Of a stretch of 64,000 nt of DNA, positions 18,589 through 27,547 are shown piece after piece. The notes below the pieces were generated by a model, which was given only the letters and a program-made list of their open reading frames with translations, had not been told where the DNA came from and did not search any database. The translations under genes and the position numbers were made by a program. How positions within the stretch are numbered: the first letter of the stretch is position 1; every line of letters begins with the position of its first letter. Origin of the DNA: an uncultured Bradyrhizobium sp. (GTDB taxonomy: Bacteria; Pseudomonadota; Alphaproteobacteria; Rhizobiales; Xanthobacteraceae); contig NZ_CANSMR010000027.1 of assembly GCF_947648125.1 (NCBI RefSeq), positions 1 to 64,000 on the forward strand. Reading direction: 5' to 3'.

Positions 18589-18619
18589 CACGAAATATAT
18601 AGCGCTGCCCTTGAACAGC

Positions 18620-18650
18620 TTCAATAGTTCACTATTACTGAACTATTGAA
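18620..18650. promoter_or_regulatory. perfect 12-bp inverted repeat, likely ArsR-family operator
   Basis: The arms TTCAATAGTTCA and TGAACTATTGAA are exact reverse complements separated by 7 bases (CTATTAC). The site lies in the short, unusually AT-rich spacer between the divergent ArsR regulator and the SDR gene, 32 bp from the regulator's start. Confidence 0.85.
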
Positions 18651-18689
18651 CAATTTGCGCATCCGCGCGGGCAATGGAGAACAAACAAG

Positions 18690-19442
18690 ATGAGCAAAAG
18701 ACTCGAGGGCAAAGTGGCGCTGGTAACCGGCGCGTCAAAGGGGATCGGCGCCGAGATCGCGATCCGCCTCGCCGCGGAGGGTGCCGCGGTTGGCGTCAAC
18801 TACAGCGCCAGCAAACAGGCAGCCGAGCGTGTTGTGGATGCGATCACCGGCAAGGGCGGCAAAGCCGTCGCCGTCCACGGCAATCTCACTGACGCCGGCC
18901 ACGTGAAGTCGGTGGTGGCCGAGACCGTCAAGGCGTTTGGTCCGATCGATATCCTGGTCAACAATGCCGGCATCTACGAGTTCGCGCCGCTGGATGGCAT
19001 CACTGCCGAGCACTTCCATAAGCATTTCGATCTCAATGTGCTGGGCCTGCTGCTGGTTTCGCAGGAAGCCGCGCGGCACTTCAATACGGCAGGCGGCAGC
19101 ATCATCAATATCAGCTCCGGCGTATCGACGATCGCGCCGCCGAACACCGCCGTCTATACCGCGACCAAAGCCTCGGTGGACGCGATCTCCTCGGTGCTGT
19201 CAAAGGAACTGGCGCCGCGCAAGATCCGCGTCAACACCGTCAACCCCGGCATGATCGCTACCGAAGGTGTCGTTTCCGCCGGCCTTTCCGAGGGTGACAT
19301 GCGCAAGTGGATCGAGTCCGTCACGCCGCTGGCGCGGATCGGCAAGGTCGAGGAGATCGCGGCGGCCGTGGCCTTCTTCGCCTCGAACGATGCCTCCTAC
19401 GTCACCGGCGAAACGTTGCACGTGACGGGCGGTCTTCGCTGA
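18690..19442 (+). CDS. SDR-family oxidoreductase (FabG/glucose dehydrogenase-like)
   Basis: A 250-residue short-chain dehydrogenase. TGASKGIG is at about 12-19, NNAGIYEFAPL near 88-98, the catalytic Ser in ISSGVSTIAPP, and YTATKAS near residue 153; the C terminus is the usual VTGGLR. NYSAS after beta-2 suggests NADP(H) use. It is probably repressed by the divergent ArsR protein; such SDR/ArsR pairs are common in rhizobia, but the inducer is not known. Confidence 0.9.
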   Translation: MSKRLEGKVALVTGASKGIGAEIAIRLAAEGAAVGVNYSASKQAAERVVDAITGKGGKAVAVHGNLTDAGHVKSVVAETVKAFGPIDILVNNAGIYEFAPLDGITAEHFHKHFDLNVLGLLLVSQEAARHFNTAGGSIINISSGVSTIAPPNTAVYTATKASVDAISSVLSKELAPRKIRVNTVNPGMIATEGVVSAGLSEGDMRKWIESVTPLARIGKVEEIAAAVAFFASNDASYVTGETLHVTGGLR

Positions 19443-19634
19443 GGCGGTTGTTTTCGCCATGCCCGGGTATCCGGCGGTGAACTTGCGACAGGTCGCAGGG
19501 CGGATCGCGCGACGCGAATCCACCCTGCGCGCCTTGCCAATTGGGTAGCGCCCACGAGCGAAGCGACATGCGGGTATCGCTTCCGCCTTCGCCCTTCGAG
19601 CAACGGCGGACAAGTCGCTCACCCGCGCTACGGC

Positions 19635-19988
19635 CTACGTTCTTTCGTACCAACCGTTCAGCATCAGCGCGAGCACCGGAGCAGCGCCCCGCTCCATCCG
19701 CCGATAGTTCACAAATGCGCAGCACTCGATCAACGTTTCATACTGCTCGGGGCAACGCCGCCGAAAATCAGGGGCGTCGTCAATGCAGAGGGTGAGAATC
19801 TCTCCCTCCGCGACCGATACACCCGTCATTCCGCTTGCCGGATCATCGACATATGTTATGCAGTCGATCCACGCGTTCATGTTGCGGCCGTAGAACTCCG
19901 CAAGGCCAAGCGTCGACTGGAAGACGGTGTGAAAGCTGTCCCAATCCTTGATCTGGTCGGCTGGAACTTTGATGATCATGGGTGTCAT
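19635..19988 (-). CDS. barstar-family ribonuclease-inhibitor-like protein
   Basis: A 117-residue protein (114 from the second ATG at 19979) resembling barstar, the inhibitor of barnase-type RNases. The family signature is in the N-terminal half: IIKVPADQIKDWDSFHTVFQ, then GLAEFYGRNMNAWIDCITYV, matching the barstar pattern of a Leu-rich helix, YG-N-DA-WD-C. It is longer than classic barstar (about 90 residues). No RNase toxin gene is adjacent, so it may be a stand-alone immunity protein or have another role. Confidence 0.8.
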   Translation of the reverse strand: MTPMIIKVPADQIKDWDSFHTVFQSTLGLAEFYGRNMNAWIDCITYVDDPASGMTGVSVAEGEILTLCIDDAPDFRRRCPEQYETLIECCAFVNYRRMERGAAPVLALMLNGWYERT

Positions 19989-20022
19989 CGTATCCGATTG
20001 CAGCCCCGCCGGACCAGCGTCC

Positions 20023-20937
20023 TCACAAACCGTCCGGCGGCAGGCCTGGCCCCGTCGCGGCCGGACGGAGTTTGTCGCGCATGCGCTCGCGGTAGAAGGC
20101 ATAGAGGCCGGAGGCGACGATGATCGCAGCGCCCGCGAGCATCGCGCCATCGGGCTTGTGGCCGAAGGCGAGATAGCCCGTCAGCATCGCCCACGGCAAT
20201 GCCGTATAGCGGAACGGCGCCACCGCCGAGATGTCGCCGGTGCGCAGCGACACGATGATGCATTGATAGCCGATCAGGATCAGCATCGCGGCCAACACCA
20301 GCAGGCCGAGGGCGTGGCCCGACGGCGGCCGCCAGCCGCCAAGCGGGACAAGAACCGCAGCGCCTGCCGTCGTCACCGTCACGGTGGTGAGCAGCGTGAT
20401 GAACACGGTCGGCAAGTGCTTCGGGATGCGGCGGGTGGCGAGATCGCGCACCGCGCAGAAGCCGACTGAGGCCAGCGCCAGAAGCGAAGCCTGGCTGAAG
20501 CCTTCGGCGCCGGGCCGGACGATGACCAGCACACCGATGAAGCCGGCGGCGATAGCGAGCCAGCGCCGCCAGCCGACCGGCTCGCCGAACACCAGCGCCG
20601 CACCCAGCGTGATCACGAGCGGCAGCGCCTGGAAGATCGCCGACGCATTGGCGAGCGGGATCTGCGCGATCGCCGACAGATAGGTCAGCGTGCCGCCGAT
20701 CTCGCCAAGGACGCGCAATCCGACCGGCCAGATCAGCAGCGCACCAAAACTGCGCAGCGCGTCGCGGTACCAGGCGAGCGCTGCGACCAGCACCATCGCG
20801 ACCAGGCCGCGGACCAGCAGGATCTCGCCGATGTTGAGTTCCGCCGACACCGCCTTGGTGATGGTGTCGTTGGCCGTGAAGCTGGCCATGGCGGCCGCCA
20901 TGAACAGGCTGCCGCGAAGATTCGGGGAAAGGGGCAA
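20023..20937 (-). CDS. DMT-superfamily (EamA) transporter
   Basis: An inner-membrane transporter of 304 residues with about ten predicted transmembrane helices in two EamA repeats. The first begins LRGSLFMAAAMASFTANDTI and the second near FCAVRDLATRRIPKHLP. Members export amino acids, drugs or other metabolites, and the substrate here cannot be inferred. It lies 34 bp before the barstar gene on the same strand, though nothing suggests a shared role. Confidence 0.88.
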   Translation of the reverse strand: MPLSPNLRGSLFMAAAMASFTANDTITKAVSAELNIGEILLVRGLVAMVLVAALAWYRDALRSFGALLIWPVGLRVLGEIGGTLTYLSAIAQIPLANASAIFQALPLVITLGAALVFGEPVGWRRWLAIAAGFIGVLVIVRPGAEGFSQASLLALASVGFCAVRDLATRRIPKHLPTVFITLLTTVTVTTAGAAVLVPLGGWRPPSGHALGLLVLAAMLILIGYQCIIVSLRTGDISAVAPFRYTALPWAMLTGYLAFGHKPDGAMLAGAAIIVASGLYAFYRERMRDKLRPAATGPGLPPDGL

Positions 20938-21092
20938 AGTGAAAGTGTCCGATCAGGACCAGGGCGGGCGTTGACCGGACTGACTTGCCAAAGCGGCGCA
21001 GCGAACTCAAGTCACAGATGGCTACAATGCGGAAACATGCCGCAGCTCGCAGCAGCGGCGCGAGCCCTGAGGGATCGCGCCGCGTATTCGGA

Positions 21093-22151
21093 TCAGGTTG
21101 CGCCGGCCTTCTGCGCGTATTCCCATGACGCCTGCGACAGCGGCACGGTGCGCTTGGCCGACTCGAGGGCCTTGGCATTCGCGGCGGTGCCGTCGCGAAC
21201 GCGGCCCGCAATGCCCTGCGTGATGCCGGCGAGACGGAACAGATTGTAGGAGAAGTACCAGTTCAGATCCGGCACAGCCATGCCGGTGACGTCGCAGTAG
21301 ATCTGCGCGGCCTCGTCCTGGCTCGGAATGTTCAGCGCCTTGAGGTCGGCATTGGCGAGGCCAGGCATGGTCCACTGCATCAACAGATAGGTGAAGTCGG
21401 CCATGGGATCGCCGAGCGTCGACAATTCCCAATCGAGCACCGCCTGCACCCGCGGTTCGGTGGCGTGGAAGATCATGTTGTCGAGGCGATAGTCGCCATG
21501 CACGACCGAGACGCGCTTCTGCTCCGGCACCGTCTTCGGCAGCCACTCCGCGAGCTTCTCGAACTCGGGAATGTGCTGCGTCTCGGACGCACGGTACTGC
21601 TTGGTCCAGCGGTCGACCTGGCGCGCAAAATAATTGCCGGGCTTGCCGAAATCGACGAGGCCGATCTTTTCGGGATCGAGCATGTGCAGCTTCGCCAGCG
21701 TCTCGATCTTGCTGGTGAAGATCTTGTGGCGCGCGTCGGGCTCCTGGCTCGGCAGCGTCGGATCCCAGAACACCCGCCCCTCCTCCATCGACATGATGTA
21801 GAAGGCCGAGCCGATCACCGCATCGTCGGTGCACAGCGCATAGGCCTTGGCGACCGGGAAATTCTGCTTGCCGAGCGCCGCGATGACGCGGAACTCGCGA
21901 TCCACCGCATGGGCCGACGGCAACAATTTACCGAACGGACGGCGGCGCATCACGTAATTGCGGCCGGGGGTTTCGAGCTTGTAGGTCGGGTTGGACTGGC
22001 CACCCTTGAACTGCAGGACCTTGAGCGGGCCCTGATAGCCCTCGACGTGTTCCTGCATCCAGGCCGCGAGGTTCGCCTCGTTGATGCGATGGCGCTCCTC
22101 GACTTCCCTTGTGCCGGAAAATTCTTCGTCTTTCCTGACGCCGTCCACCAC
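21093..22151 (-). CDS. phosphotransferase-family protein (ACAD10/11-type kinase-like)
   Basis: A 352-residue aminoglycoside-phosphotransferase-fold protein, of the type fused or linked to acyl-CoA dehydrogenases. Key elements are FKGGQSNPTYKL and YVMRRRPFGK (nucleotide and lysine region), the catalytic loop VVHGDYRLDNMIF near 224-236 and VLDWELSTLGDPMADF. In ACAD10/11 this domain phosphorylates 4-hydroxyacyl-CoAs, which fits its position 134 bp downstream of an acyl-CoA dehydrogenase. The start is a GTG at 22151. Confidence 0.88.
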   Translation of the reverse strand: MVDGVRKDEEFSGTREVEERHRINEANLAAWMQEHVEGYQGPLKVLQFKGGQSNPTYKLETPGRNYVMRRRPFGKLLPSAHAVDREFRVIAALGKQNFPVAKAYALCTDDAVIGSAFYIMSMEEGRVFWDPTLPSQEPDARHKIFTSKIETLAKLHMLDPEKIGLVDFGKPGNYFARQVDRWTKQYRASETQHIPEFEKLAEWLPKTVPEQKRVSVVHGDYRLDNMIFHATEPRVQAVLDWELSTLGDPMADFTYLLMQWTMPGLANADLKALNIPSQDEAAQIYCDVTGMAVPDLNWYFSYNLFRLAGITQGIAGRVRDGTAANAKALESAKRTVPLSQASWEYAQKAGAT

Positions 22152-22285
22152 GATGACGCTCCCTCAATTCAGTTTTTGGGGAGCGCCGTCGGACGCTCCT
22201 TCAATCAGGCTGGCACGCCAGCCTGATTTCTCTTTTTCATTCTGAGCACGATGTCAGCGCGAACGCCATGCGTTCCGCATCATGC

Positions 22286-23518
22286 TCAGTGCGACGTGTT
22301 TGCATACTTCCGAAGTTCAAGTCTGGCAATGGCGCGATTGTGCACCTCGTCCGGACCATCCGCCAGCCGCAGCGTGCGGATGTGGGCATAGTCCTTGGCA
22401 AGCCCGGCTTCGTCGGAGACGCCGGCGCCGCCGTAAGCCTGGATCGCCTGGTCGATGATCTTCAGCGCCATGTTCGGAGCTGCGACCTTGATCATCGCGA
22501 TCTCGGCCTGCGCGGTCTTGTTGCCGACCTTGTCCATCATGTCGGCGGCCTTGAGGCATAAGAGGCGGGTCATCTCGATGTCGGTGCGGGCCTCGCCGAT
22601 GCGCTGCTCCCAGACCGATTGCTCGATGATCTTCTTGCCGAACGCGGTGCGCGAGGCGAGCCGCCTCACCATCTTCTCCAGCGACTCCTCGGCCTTGCCG
22701 ATGGTGCGCATGCAGTGATGGATGCGGCCCGGGCCGAGCCGACCCTGCGCGATCTCGAACCCGCGGCCTTCGCCGAGCAGGATGTTTTCCTTCGGCACGC
22801 GGACGTTTTCGAGCAGCACCTGGGCGTGGCCGTGCGGCGCGTCGTCGAAGCCGAACACCGGCAGCATCTTCTCGACCTTGATGCCGGGCGTGTCGAGCGG
22901 CACCAGGATCTGCGACTGCTGCTGATGCTTGGCGGCGTTGAAATCGGTCTTGCCCATCAGGATCGCGACCTTGCAGCGCGGATCGCCGACGCCCGACGAC
23001 CACCATTTGCGGCCGTTGATGACGTAGTGATCGCCGTCCTTCTCGATGCGGGTCTCGATGTTGGTGGCGTCAGAGGAAGCAACCGCCGGCTCGGTCATCA
23101 GGAAGGCGGAGCGGATCTCGCCGTCCATCAGCGGGCGCAACCATTTGCGCTTCTGCTCCTTGGTGCCGTAGCGGATGAACACTTCCATGTTGCCGGTATC
23201 GGGGGCGGAGCAGTTGAACACTTCCGAGGCCCAGGAGATGCGGCCCATCTCTTCCGACAGCAGCGCGTATTCGAGGTTGCTCAATCCCGCGCCGTGGAAT
23301 TCGTCATCCTCATGCGAGGACGGCGGCATGAACATGTTCCAGAGGCCTTCGGCCTTCGCCTTCTTCTTCAGATCCTCGAGGATCGGGATCACCTTCCAGC
23401 GCGGGCCTTCGGCGTCCTGCTTGTCGTAGACCGGCACGGCGGGACGGACATGCGTTTTCATGAAAGCCTGAACGCGCTCAAGCCATTCCTTCTGCCTGGC
23501 CGACATCGTGAAATCCAT
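22286..23518 (-). CDS. acyl-CoA dehydrogenase (ACAD10/11-like)
   Basis: A flavin-dependent dehydrogenase of 410 residues introducing the alpha-beta double bond in acyl-CoAs. The FAD-binding segments [20 protein letters not shown] and NGRKWWSSG are present, and the C-terminal helical domain has [11 protein letters not shown]. The start at 23518 follows GAGGAGCG. It is transcribed with the phosphotransferase and is divergent from a TetR regulator. The pair suggests 4-hydroxy-fatty-acid catabolism, in which the kinase step precedes beta-oxidation. Confidence 0.92.
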   Translation of the reverse strand: MDFTMSARQKEWLERVQAFMKTHVRPAVPVYDKQDAEGPRWKVIPILEDLKKKAKAEGLWNMFMPPSSHEDDEFHGAGLSNLEYALLSEEMGRISWASEVFNCSAPDTGNMEVFIRYGTKEQKRKWLRPLMDGEIRSAFLMTEPAVASSDATNIETRIEKDGDHYVINGRKWWSSGVGDPRCKVAILMGKTDFNAAKHQQQSQILVPLDTPGIKVEKMLPVFGFDDAPHGHAQVLLENVRVPKENILLGEGRGFEIAQGRLGPGRIHHCMRTIGKAEESLEKMVRRLASRTAFGKKIIEQSVWEQRIGEARTDIEMTRLLCLKAADMMDKVGNKTAQAEIAMIKVAAPNMALKIIDQAIQAYGGAGVSDEAGLAKDYAHIRTLRLADGPDEVHNRAIARLELRKYANTSH

Positions 23519-23678
23519 GGGACGCTCCTCGTTTCCTAGACTTGGGCCGCGGACCTGGGCCGTGAACTCGGGTCTTGGCCGTTTGGGCAACATTGTTGAC
23601 CCCGCCTCCGCGGCCCGCAAGGGCGTTCGCGAAAACGGCGGCGGTGGTGTGCCAGAACGCTGCCCCGCGATCAGCGGA

Positions 23679-23725
23679 TTGACATTTCCGGCTCTTCAAA
23701 CGATAGTTTCATACAAATGTTTGAA
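23679..23725 (+). promoter_or_regulatory. tetR promoter with overlapping inverted repeat
   Basis: TTGACA (23679-23684), 17 bases, then GATAGT (23702-23707). The words TTCAAAC (23695-23701) and GTTTGAA (23719-23725) form an exact 7-bp inverted pair spanning the -10, with an inner CAAA-TG-TTTG. This resembles half-sites of TetR-type fatty-acid regulators such as PsrA. Autorepression is inferred. Confidence 0.6.
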
Positions 23726-23790
23726 ATGCAACTCCCCGTCGTCTTCGTCATTCCCCGGCGCACCGCGGAATAACGGAAAGGCTCTCAGCC

Positions 23791-24480
23791 ATGGCCAGCG
23801 ACCAGACCCGATCCGCCATTCTCGCCGCCGCCGAGCGGCTCTATGCCGACCGCGGCTTCGGCGACGTCACGCTGCGCGACATCGTCGCGGAAGCGAACGT
23901 CAACCTCGCGGCGGTGAACTATCATTTCGGCTCCAAGGACGAATTGATCGCGGAGCTGTTCGTCACCCGCAGCATCCAGACCAACCGCGAACGTCTCAAT
24001 GAATTGAAGGCGGCGGAGGAAAATGGCGGCGGTCGCGCCTCGATCGAGGACATCATGCGCGCCCTCGTCGGCCCCACTTTGCGCGGCTGCCTCGGGCCCG
24101 ATCGCGAGGGCTCGACCGCGGCGCGCTTCATGATCCGCGCCTCGATCGAATCGGTGCCGCCGATCCGCCGCATCAAGAACCGCGAGGTCGATCATTTGCG
24201 CAAATTCGCCGCGGCAATGCGCCGCGCGATGCCGGGCCGTGACGACACCGAACTGTATTGGGGCCTGCACTTCGCGCTGGCGATGGCGCATCACACCATC
24301 CGCGAGAAGGAACGCCTGCTGCGGCTGTCGGAAGGCAAATGCGATCTCGACGACGTCCGCGCCATCATCGATCGCGTGGTCACGGTCTCGGTGATGGCGC
24401 TGACGATGGGCGATGTGCCGAGCAAGCCGGCGCTGCGGCCGGTCGTGGTGCACGGCCGGCTGACGCGGCAGGATCTGTAA
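23791..24480 (+). CDS. TetR/AcrR-family transcriptional regulator
   Basis: A 229-residue regulator. The N-terminal helix-turn-helix reads YADRGFGDVTLRDIVAEANV followed by LAAVNYHFGSKDELIAEL, typical of TetR proteins. The C-terminal ligand domain is helical and specific to this group. It lies divergent to the acyl-CoA dehydrogenase/phosphotransferase pair, so it probably responds to an acyl-CoA and represses that pair. The last base is 11 bp from the end of the convergent RidA gene. Confidence 0.92.
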   Translation: MASDQTRSAILAAAERLYADRGFGDVTLRDIVAEANVNLAAVNYHFGSKDELIAELFVTRSIQTNRERLNELKAAEENGGGRASIEDIMRALVGPTLRGCLGPDREGSTAARFMIRASIESVPPIRRIKNREVDHLRKFAAAMRRAMPGRDDTELYWGLHFALAMAHHTIREKERLLRLSEGKCDLDDVRAIIDRVVTVSVMALTMGDVPSKPALRPVVVHGRLTRQDL

Positions 24481-24491
24481 GACTTTCCGCC

Positions 24492-24896
24492 CTACACCAT
24501 CGCGATGCAATCGATCTCGATGTCGAACGGCCCGGTCCATTCCGGGATGCAGACGAAGATCCGCGCCGGCAGATCATCCGCGAAATATCTCCGGTAGATC
24601 GCGTTGAAGGTCGCGAAGTGTTTTGCCGAAGTGCAGAAGATATTGCACTTCATCACGTTGTCGAACGACGCGCCGGCCGCCTCGAGACACTGCTTGAGCT
24701 GCTCCATCACCAGCTCGCTCTGCCGCTCGATCGAGGCGCCTGCGGCGATCTCGCCGGTTGCCGGATCGAACGGCGGCAGGCCGGAGACGAAGACCATGTT
24801 GCCGGCGCGGGTGACCGCCGACGCCGGCGCCTTCCAGCGCTCCAGCCAACTTGAGATCGGTTCGACGCGAACCACTTCCCGTTTCATGATTGGCAC
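24492..24896 (-). CDS. RidA/YjgF-family protein (enamine/imine deaminase-like)
   Basis: A 134-residue member of the RidA superfamily, whose archetype hydrolyses reactive enamine intermediates. Recognisable parts are AGNMVFVSGLPPFDPATGEI and the C-terminal FVCIPEWTGPFDIEIDCIAM. The canonical RidA arginine (in a C-terminal xRxxV element) is not evident, so it may belong to a non-deaminase subgroup. It is convergent with the TetR gene. Confidence 0.87.
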   Translation of the reverse strand: MPIMKREVVRVEPISSWLERWKAPASAVTRAGNMVFVSGLPPFDPATGEIAAGASIERQSELVMEQLKQCLEAAGASFDNVMKCNIFCTSAKHFATFNAIYRRYFADDLPARIFVCIPEWTGPFDIEIDCIAMV

Positions 24897-24991
24897 CTTC
24901 GATAAGGGATCGATGGCGCCAATCTAGCAGGCCCGTGTCAATGATGCTTCGATGCAGATCGAAGTGTATCAGGCGCGACGCCGCTGTCGAA

Positions 24992-25100
24992 CCGTCATCC
25001 TGAGGAGGCCGCACAGCGGCCGTCTCGAAGGATCGACGGCCACCAACCGGGCCGTGCATCCTTCGAGACGCGGCCAAGAGGCCGCTCCTCCGGATGACGG
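24992..25100. repeat. long imperfect inverted repeat (dispersed intergenic element)
   Basis: The ends CCGTCATCC and GGATGACGG are inverted, as are the inner words TCTCGAAGGAT/ATCCTTCGAGA and GGCCGC/GCGGCC. The whole 109 bp can fold into one long hairpin. It sits between RidA and the CoA transferase gene and looks like the dispersed palindromic elements common in Bradyrhizobium genomes. Confidence 0.7.
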
Positions 25101-25125
25101 AACGGTGGACCGAAGCCGCGCGGGC

Positions 25126-26352
25126 CTACAGAATCCCCTGCGCCTTCAATCCTTCGACCTTGGCGTCGTCATAGCCGATGGTCGCCAGCACGTCCTTGGT
25201 GTCGGCCCCGAGCAGCGGCGGGGCGCGGTAGTCGGTGATCGGCGTGCCCGAGAAGGTCAGCGCGTTGCGGATCAGCGACAGGTTCGGCTCGAAGGGGTGA
25301 TCGACCTTCACCCGCATGCCGCGCGACTGCACATGCGGATCGCTGAACACCTGCTCGAAATTGTTGATCGGGCCCGACGGCACGCCTGCCTCCTCGAGCT
25401 TCTCCAGCCAGTAGGCCACCGGATGTTTCAGGAACAGGCCGGCGAAGATCGCCATGATCTCCTTGCCGTGCACGACGCGGTCGTTGTTCTTGACGAAGCG
25501 CTTGTCGCTCGCGAGCTCGGGTTCGCCGAGCACGGCACAGGTGCGCTGGAACTGGCCATCATTGCCGACCACCAGCATCAATTCGCCGTCGGTGCAGCGG
25601 AACACGCCGGCCGGCATGCCGCCATTGCCCCAGGTGCCGCGGCGCGGCGGCATGTTGCCGTTGACGAGGTAGATCTGCAGCCAGTGCGACAGCGAGGCGA
25701 TCACCGTGTCGAACAGGCAGACGTCGACATGCTGCCCTTCGCCGTTGTTGGCGTCGCGATGGTAGAGCGCCGACAGAATACCGATCGAGGTGTTCATGCC
25801 GGTCATGTAGTCGACGATCGAGGGGCCGACCTTCATCGGGCCGGCGCCGGGCTCGCCATCGATATGGCCGGTGACGCTCATCAGGCCGCCCATCGCCTGC
25901 AGGATCGCATCATAGCCGGCGCGCGTGGCGTAGGGGCCGGTCTGGCCGAAGCCGGTCACCGAACAGTAGATGATGCCGGGGTTGAGCTGCTTGATGGTGT
26001 CGTAGTCGAGGCCGTAGCGCTTGAGGTCGCCGACCTTGTAATTCTCCATCATCACGTCGACCGACTTGGCGAGTTCGCGGATGATCGCCTGCCCTTCGGG
26101 CTTGGCGATATTGACGGTGACGGACTTCTTGTTGCGGTTGGCGCAGAGGTAGAACGAGTTGTTGTTATTCGCCTTGCCTTCGGGATCGGCGAGATAGGGT
26201 GGGCCAAAGGCGCGGGCGTCGTCGCCGCCGCCGGGCCGCTCGATCTTGATCACCTCGGCGCCGAGATCCGCCAGCATCTGGGCCGACAGCGGGCCCGCGA
26301 GCACCCGCGTCAGGTCGAGAATCTTGATGCCCGAAAGTGGCAGAGCCGACAT
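25126..26352 (-). CDS. class III CoA transferase (CaiB/BaiF family)
   Basis: Moves CoA between acids, with an aspartyl-CoA intermediate. The 408-residue product begins LSGIKILDLTRVLAGPLSAQ, carries IKIERPGGGDDARAFGPPY and the catalytic Asp in GPSIVDYMTGM near residue 176. The C-terminal part with GVPSGPINNFEQVFSDPHVQ is typical. Formyl-, carnitine- and succinyl-CoA types all share these features, so the substrate is open. It stands alone, with an inverted repeat downstream. Confidence 0.92.
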   Translation of the reverse strand: MSALPLSGIKILDLTRVLAGPLSAQMLADLGAEVIKIERPGGGDDARAFGPPYLADPEGKANNNNSFYLCANRNKKSVTVNIAKPEGQAIIRELAKSVDVMMENYKVGDLKRYGLDYDTIKQLNPGIIYCSVTGFGQTGPYATRAGYDAILQAMGGLMSVTGHIDGEPGAGPMKVGPSIVDYMTGMNTSIGILSALYHRDANNGEGQHVDVCLFDTVIASLSHWLQIYLVNGNMPPRRGTWGNGGMPAGVFRCTDGELMLVVGNDGQFQRTCAVLGEPELASDKRFVKNNDRVVHGKEIMAIFAGLFLKHPVAYWLEKLEEAGVPSGPINNFEQVFSDPHVQSRGMRVKVDHPFEPNLSLIRNALTFSGTPITDYRAPPLLGADTKDVLATIGYDDAKVEGLKAQGIL

Positions 26353-26626
26353 GAACGTTCCTCCGAAATCTTGCTAAATCTTGATTATCCGGCGCCGGAC
26401 CGTGTCCTGCCCTGTCTTGGGCGCGCCAGAGCTTGCCGATACACCATTTTGCTGCCGCGAGCACTGCATTGTCGGCATGAAGCCATCCCCGTGTGGCGCA
26501 GCGGCGGGGGTCGTTTGGGAACCGGGCGCGAGGATCGGGCCGATTGCCGCCACGCGAAATTGTGAAGCTGGCCGACACCGATTTGCCGCAGCGTCTGCGG
26601 TATTTTACCGCGACGAGGAGGACATC

Positions 26627-26872
26627 ATGCGGACATTCACGACGGCCGGGCTGCTGCTGACGCTGGTTGCGGCCGCGATGCCGCCGGCGGATGCGCGTGG
26701 CGGCCATGGCCATGGCGGCGGCTTGCACGGCATGCATGCCGGCGGCGCCAGTCGCGGCGGCGGATTCGCCGCCGACAAGCGCCACGCCGACGACCCCTAC
26801 ACCAAGGCGGCCTCCGAGGAAGAGGACCGCCTGCTCAACAACAAGCTGAAGAGCATCTGCCGCGGCTGCTAG
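26627..26872 (+). CDS. small secreted Gly/His-rich protein of unknown function
   Basis: An 81-residue product with a signal peptide (about residues 1-23, ending PPADARG), a Gly/His-rich stretch (GGHGHGGGLHGMHAGG) that could bind metal, and a charged tail ending LKSICRGC with two cysteines. The ATG follows GAGGAGGAC. I do not recognise a characterised family. A degraded copy of its last ~47 bp lies at 30414-30460, beside nasA. Confidence 0.7.
   Translation: MRTFTTAGLLLTLVAAAMPPADARGGHGHGGGLHGMHAGGASRGGGFAADKRHADDPYTKAASEEEDRLLNNKLKSICRGC
26826..26872 (+). repeat. direct repeat, left copy (3' end of the small secreted gene)
   Basis: The last ~47 bp of the 26627 gene match 30414-30460 in the same orientation with one base indel and about five substitutions. 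The common core AAGCTGAAGAGCATCTG is exact. The two copies bracket the hemP-apbE cluster. Confidence 0.75.
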
Positions 26873-27004
26873 GCCTCGTCCTCACAGATCGGGCCTGGGT
26901 CACAGCCCCTGGGGCGCCGGTTTGTCCAACTGCAGTGCAATCGCGAATGTCGCCTGAGGTCGCGGAAGGCCAACGAGTGACGTCACCCGGGCGTCGCCTG
27001 CCGC

Positions 27005-27544
27005 CTATTGTGGCCTATTTGATCCGGTGATTGTCGAGTGAAAGTCCCCCTGCCGATCGCGTAGCGTCTTGTCTTCGTTGAGCGGCCGCTTCGCGCTCGG
27101 GGTAACCAAGCCAGCCTTCGCACGCAACGCCTCGTCGTCCGGGATGACGCGAGTCATTCTGGAAAAGGCATGTGCCGGAAACACCGCAAGCAAGGCGAAG
27201 CCGAACGCGAGATGAATCCATTTTGCAGCCGCTTGCGTCTCTTCTCCGCCGTAATACAGCATGAGCGCGGTGACGCTCAGAACGGCCATGGCCGCGGTCG
27301 CCATGACACCCGTGATCGTGTTGCGCCCGCTCCGCCATCCCGCCCGGACGTGAAGCGGCAGCAGCGAGCCGACGGCGACGAGCAGAGCGTAGGCCGAGAC
27401 ACCATGCAGCGATAGCAACAGATGCGTCGTATCGCCGAGCTCGTCCGCGACGACGTCGTGCAGAACAAACCAGAGCAGACCCGACAGCCCCACCACCGCG
27501 ACAGTCGCGAACACAGCTGTCTTCTGCCGGACCCCAAGACGCAT
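27005..27544 (-). CDS. four-helix membrane protein, DUF4405/cytochrome-b-like
   Basis: A 179-residue inner-membrane protein with about four transmembrane helices (roughly 9-28, 45-67, 76-97, 107-127). Five histidines lie at or near helix ends (His41, 47, 65, 111 and 125, e.g. SLHGVSAYALL and WIHLAFGFALL), a pattern expected of a b-haem protein such as DUF4405. DUF4405 proteins are known neighbours of ApbE/FMN-binding proteins, where they may pass electrons across the membrane. The gene starts 3 bp after apbE, so it is the last gene of the cluster. Family assignment is by pattern and needs a profile search. Confidence 0.6.
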   Translation of the reverse strand: MRLGVRQKTAVFATVAVVGLSGLLWFVLHDVVADELGDTTHLLLSLHGVSAYALLVAVGSLLPLHVRAGWRSGRNTITGVMATAAMAVLSVTALMLYYGGEETQAAAKWIHLAFGFALLAVFPAHAFSRMTRVIPDDEALRAKAGLVTPSAKRPLNEDKTLRDRQGDFHSTITGSNRPQ

Positions 27545-27547
27545 CTC

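Noticed and set aside
24492..24896. RidA as a confident enamine deaminase
   Set aside because: The key arginine element was not evident, so only the family is claimed.
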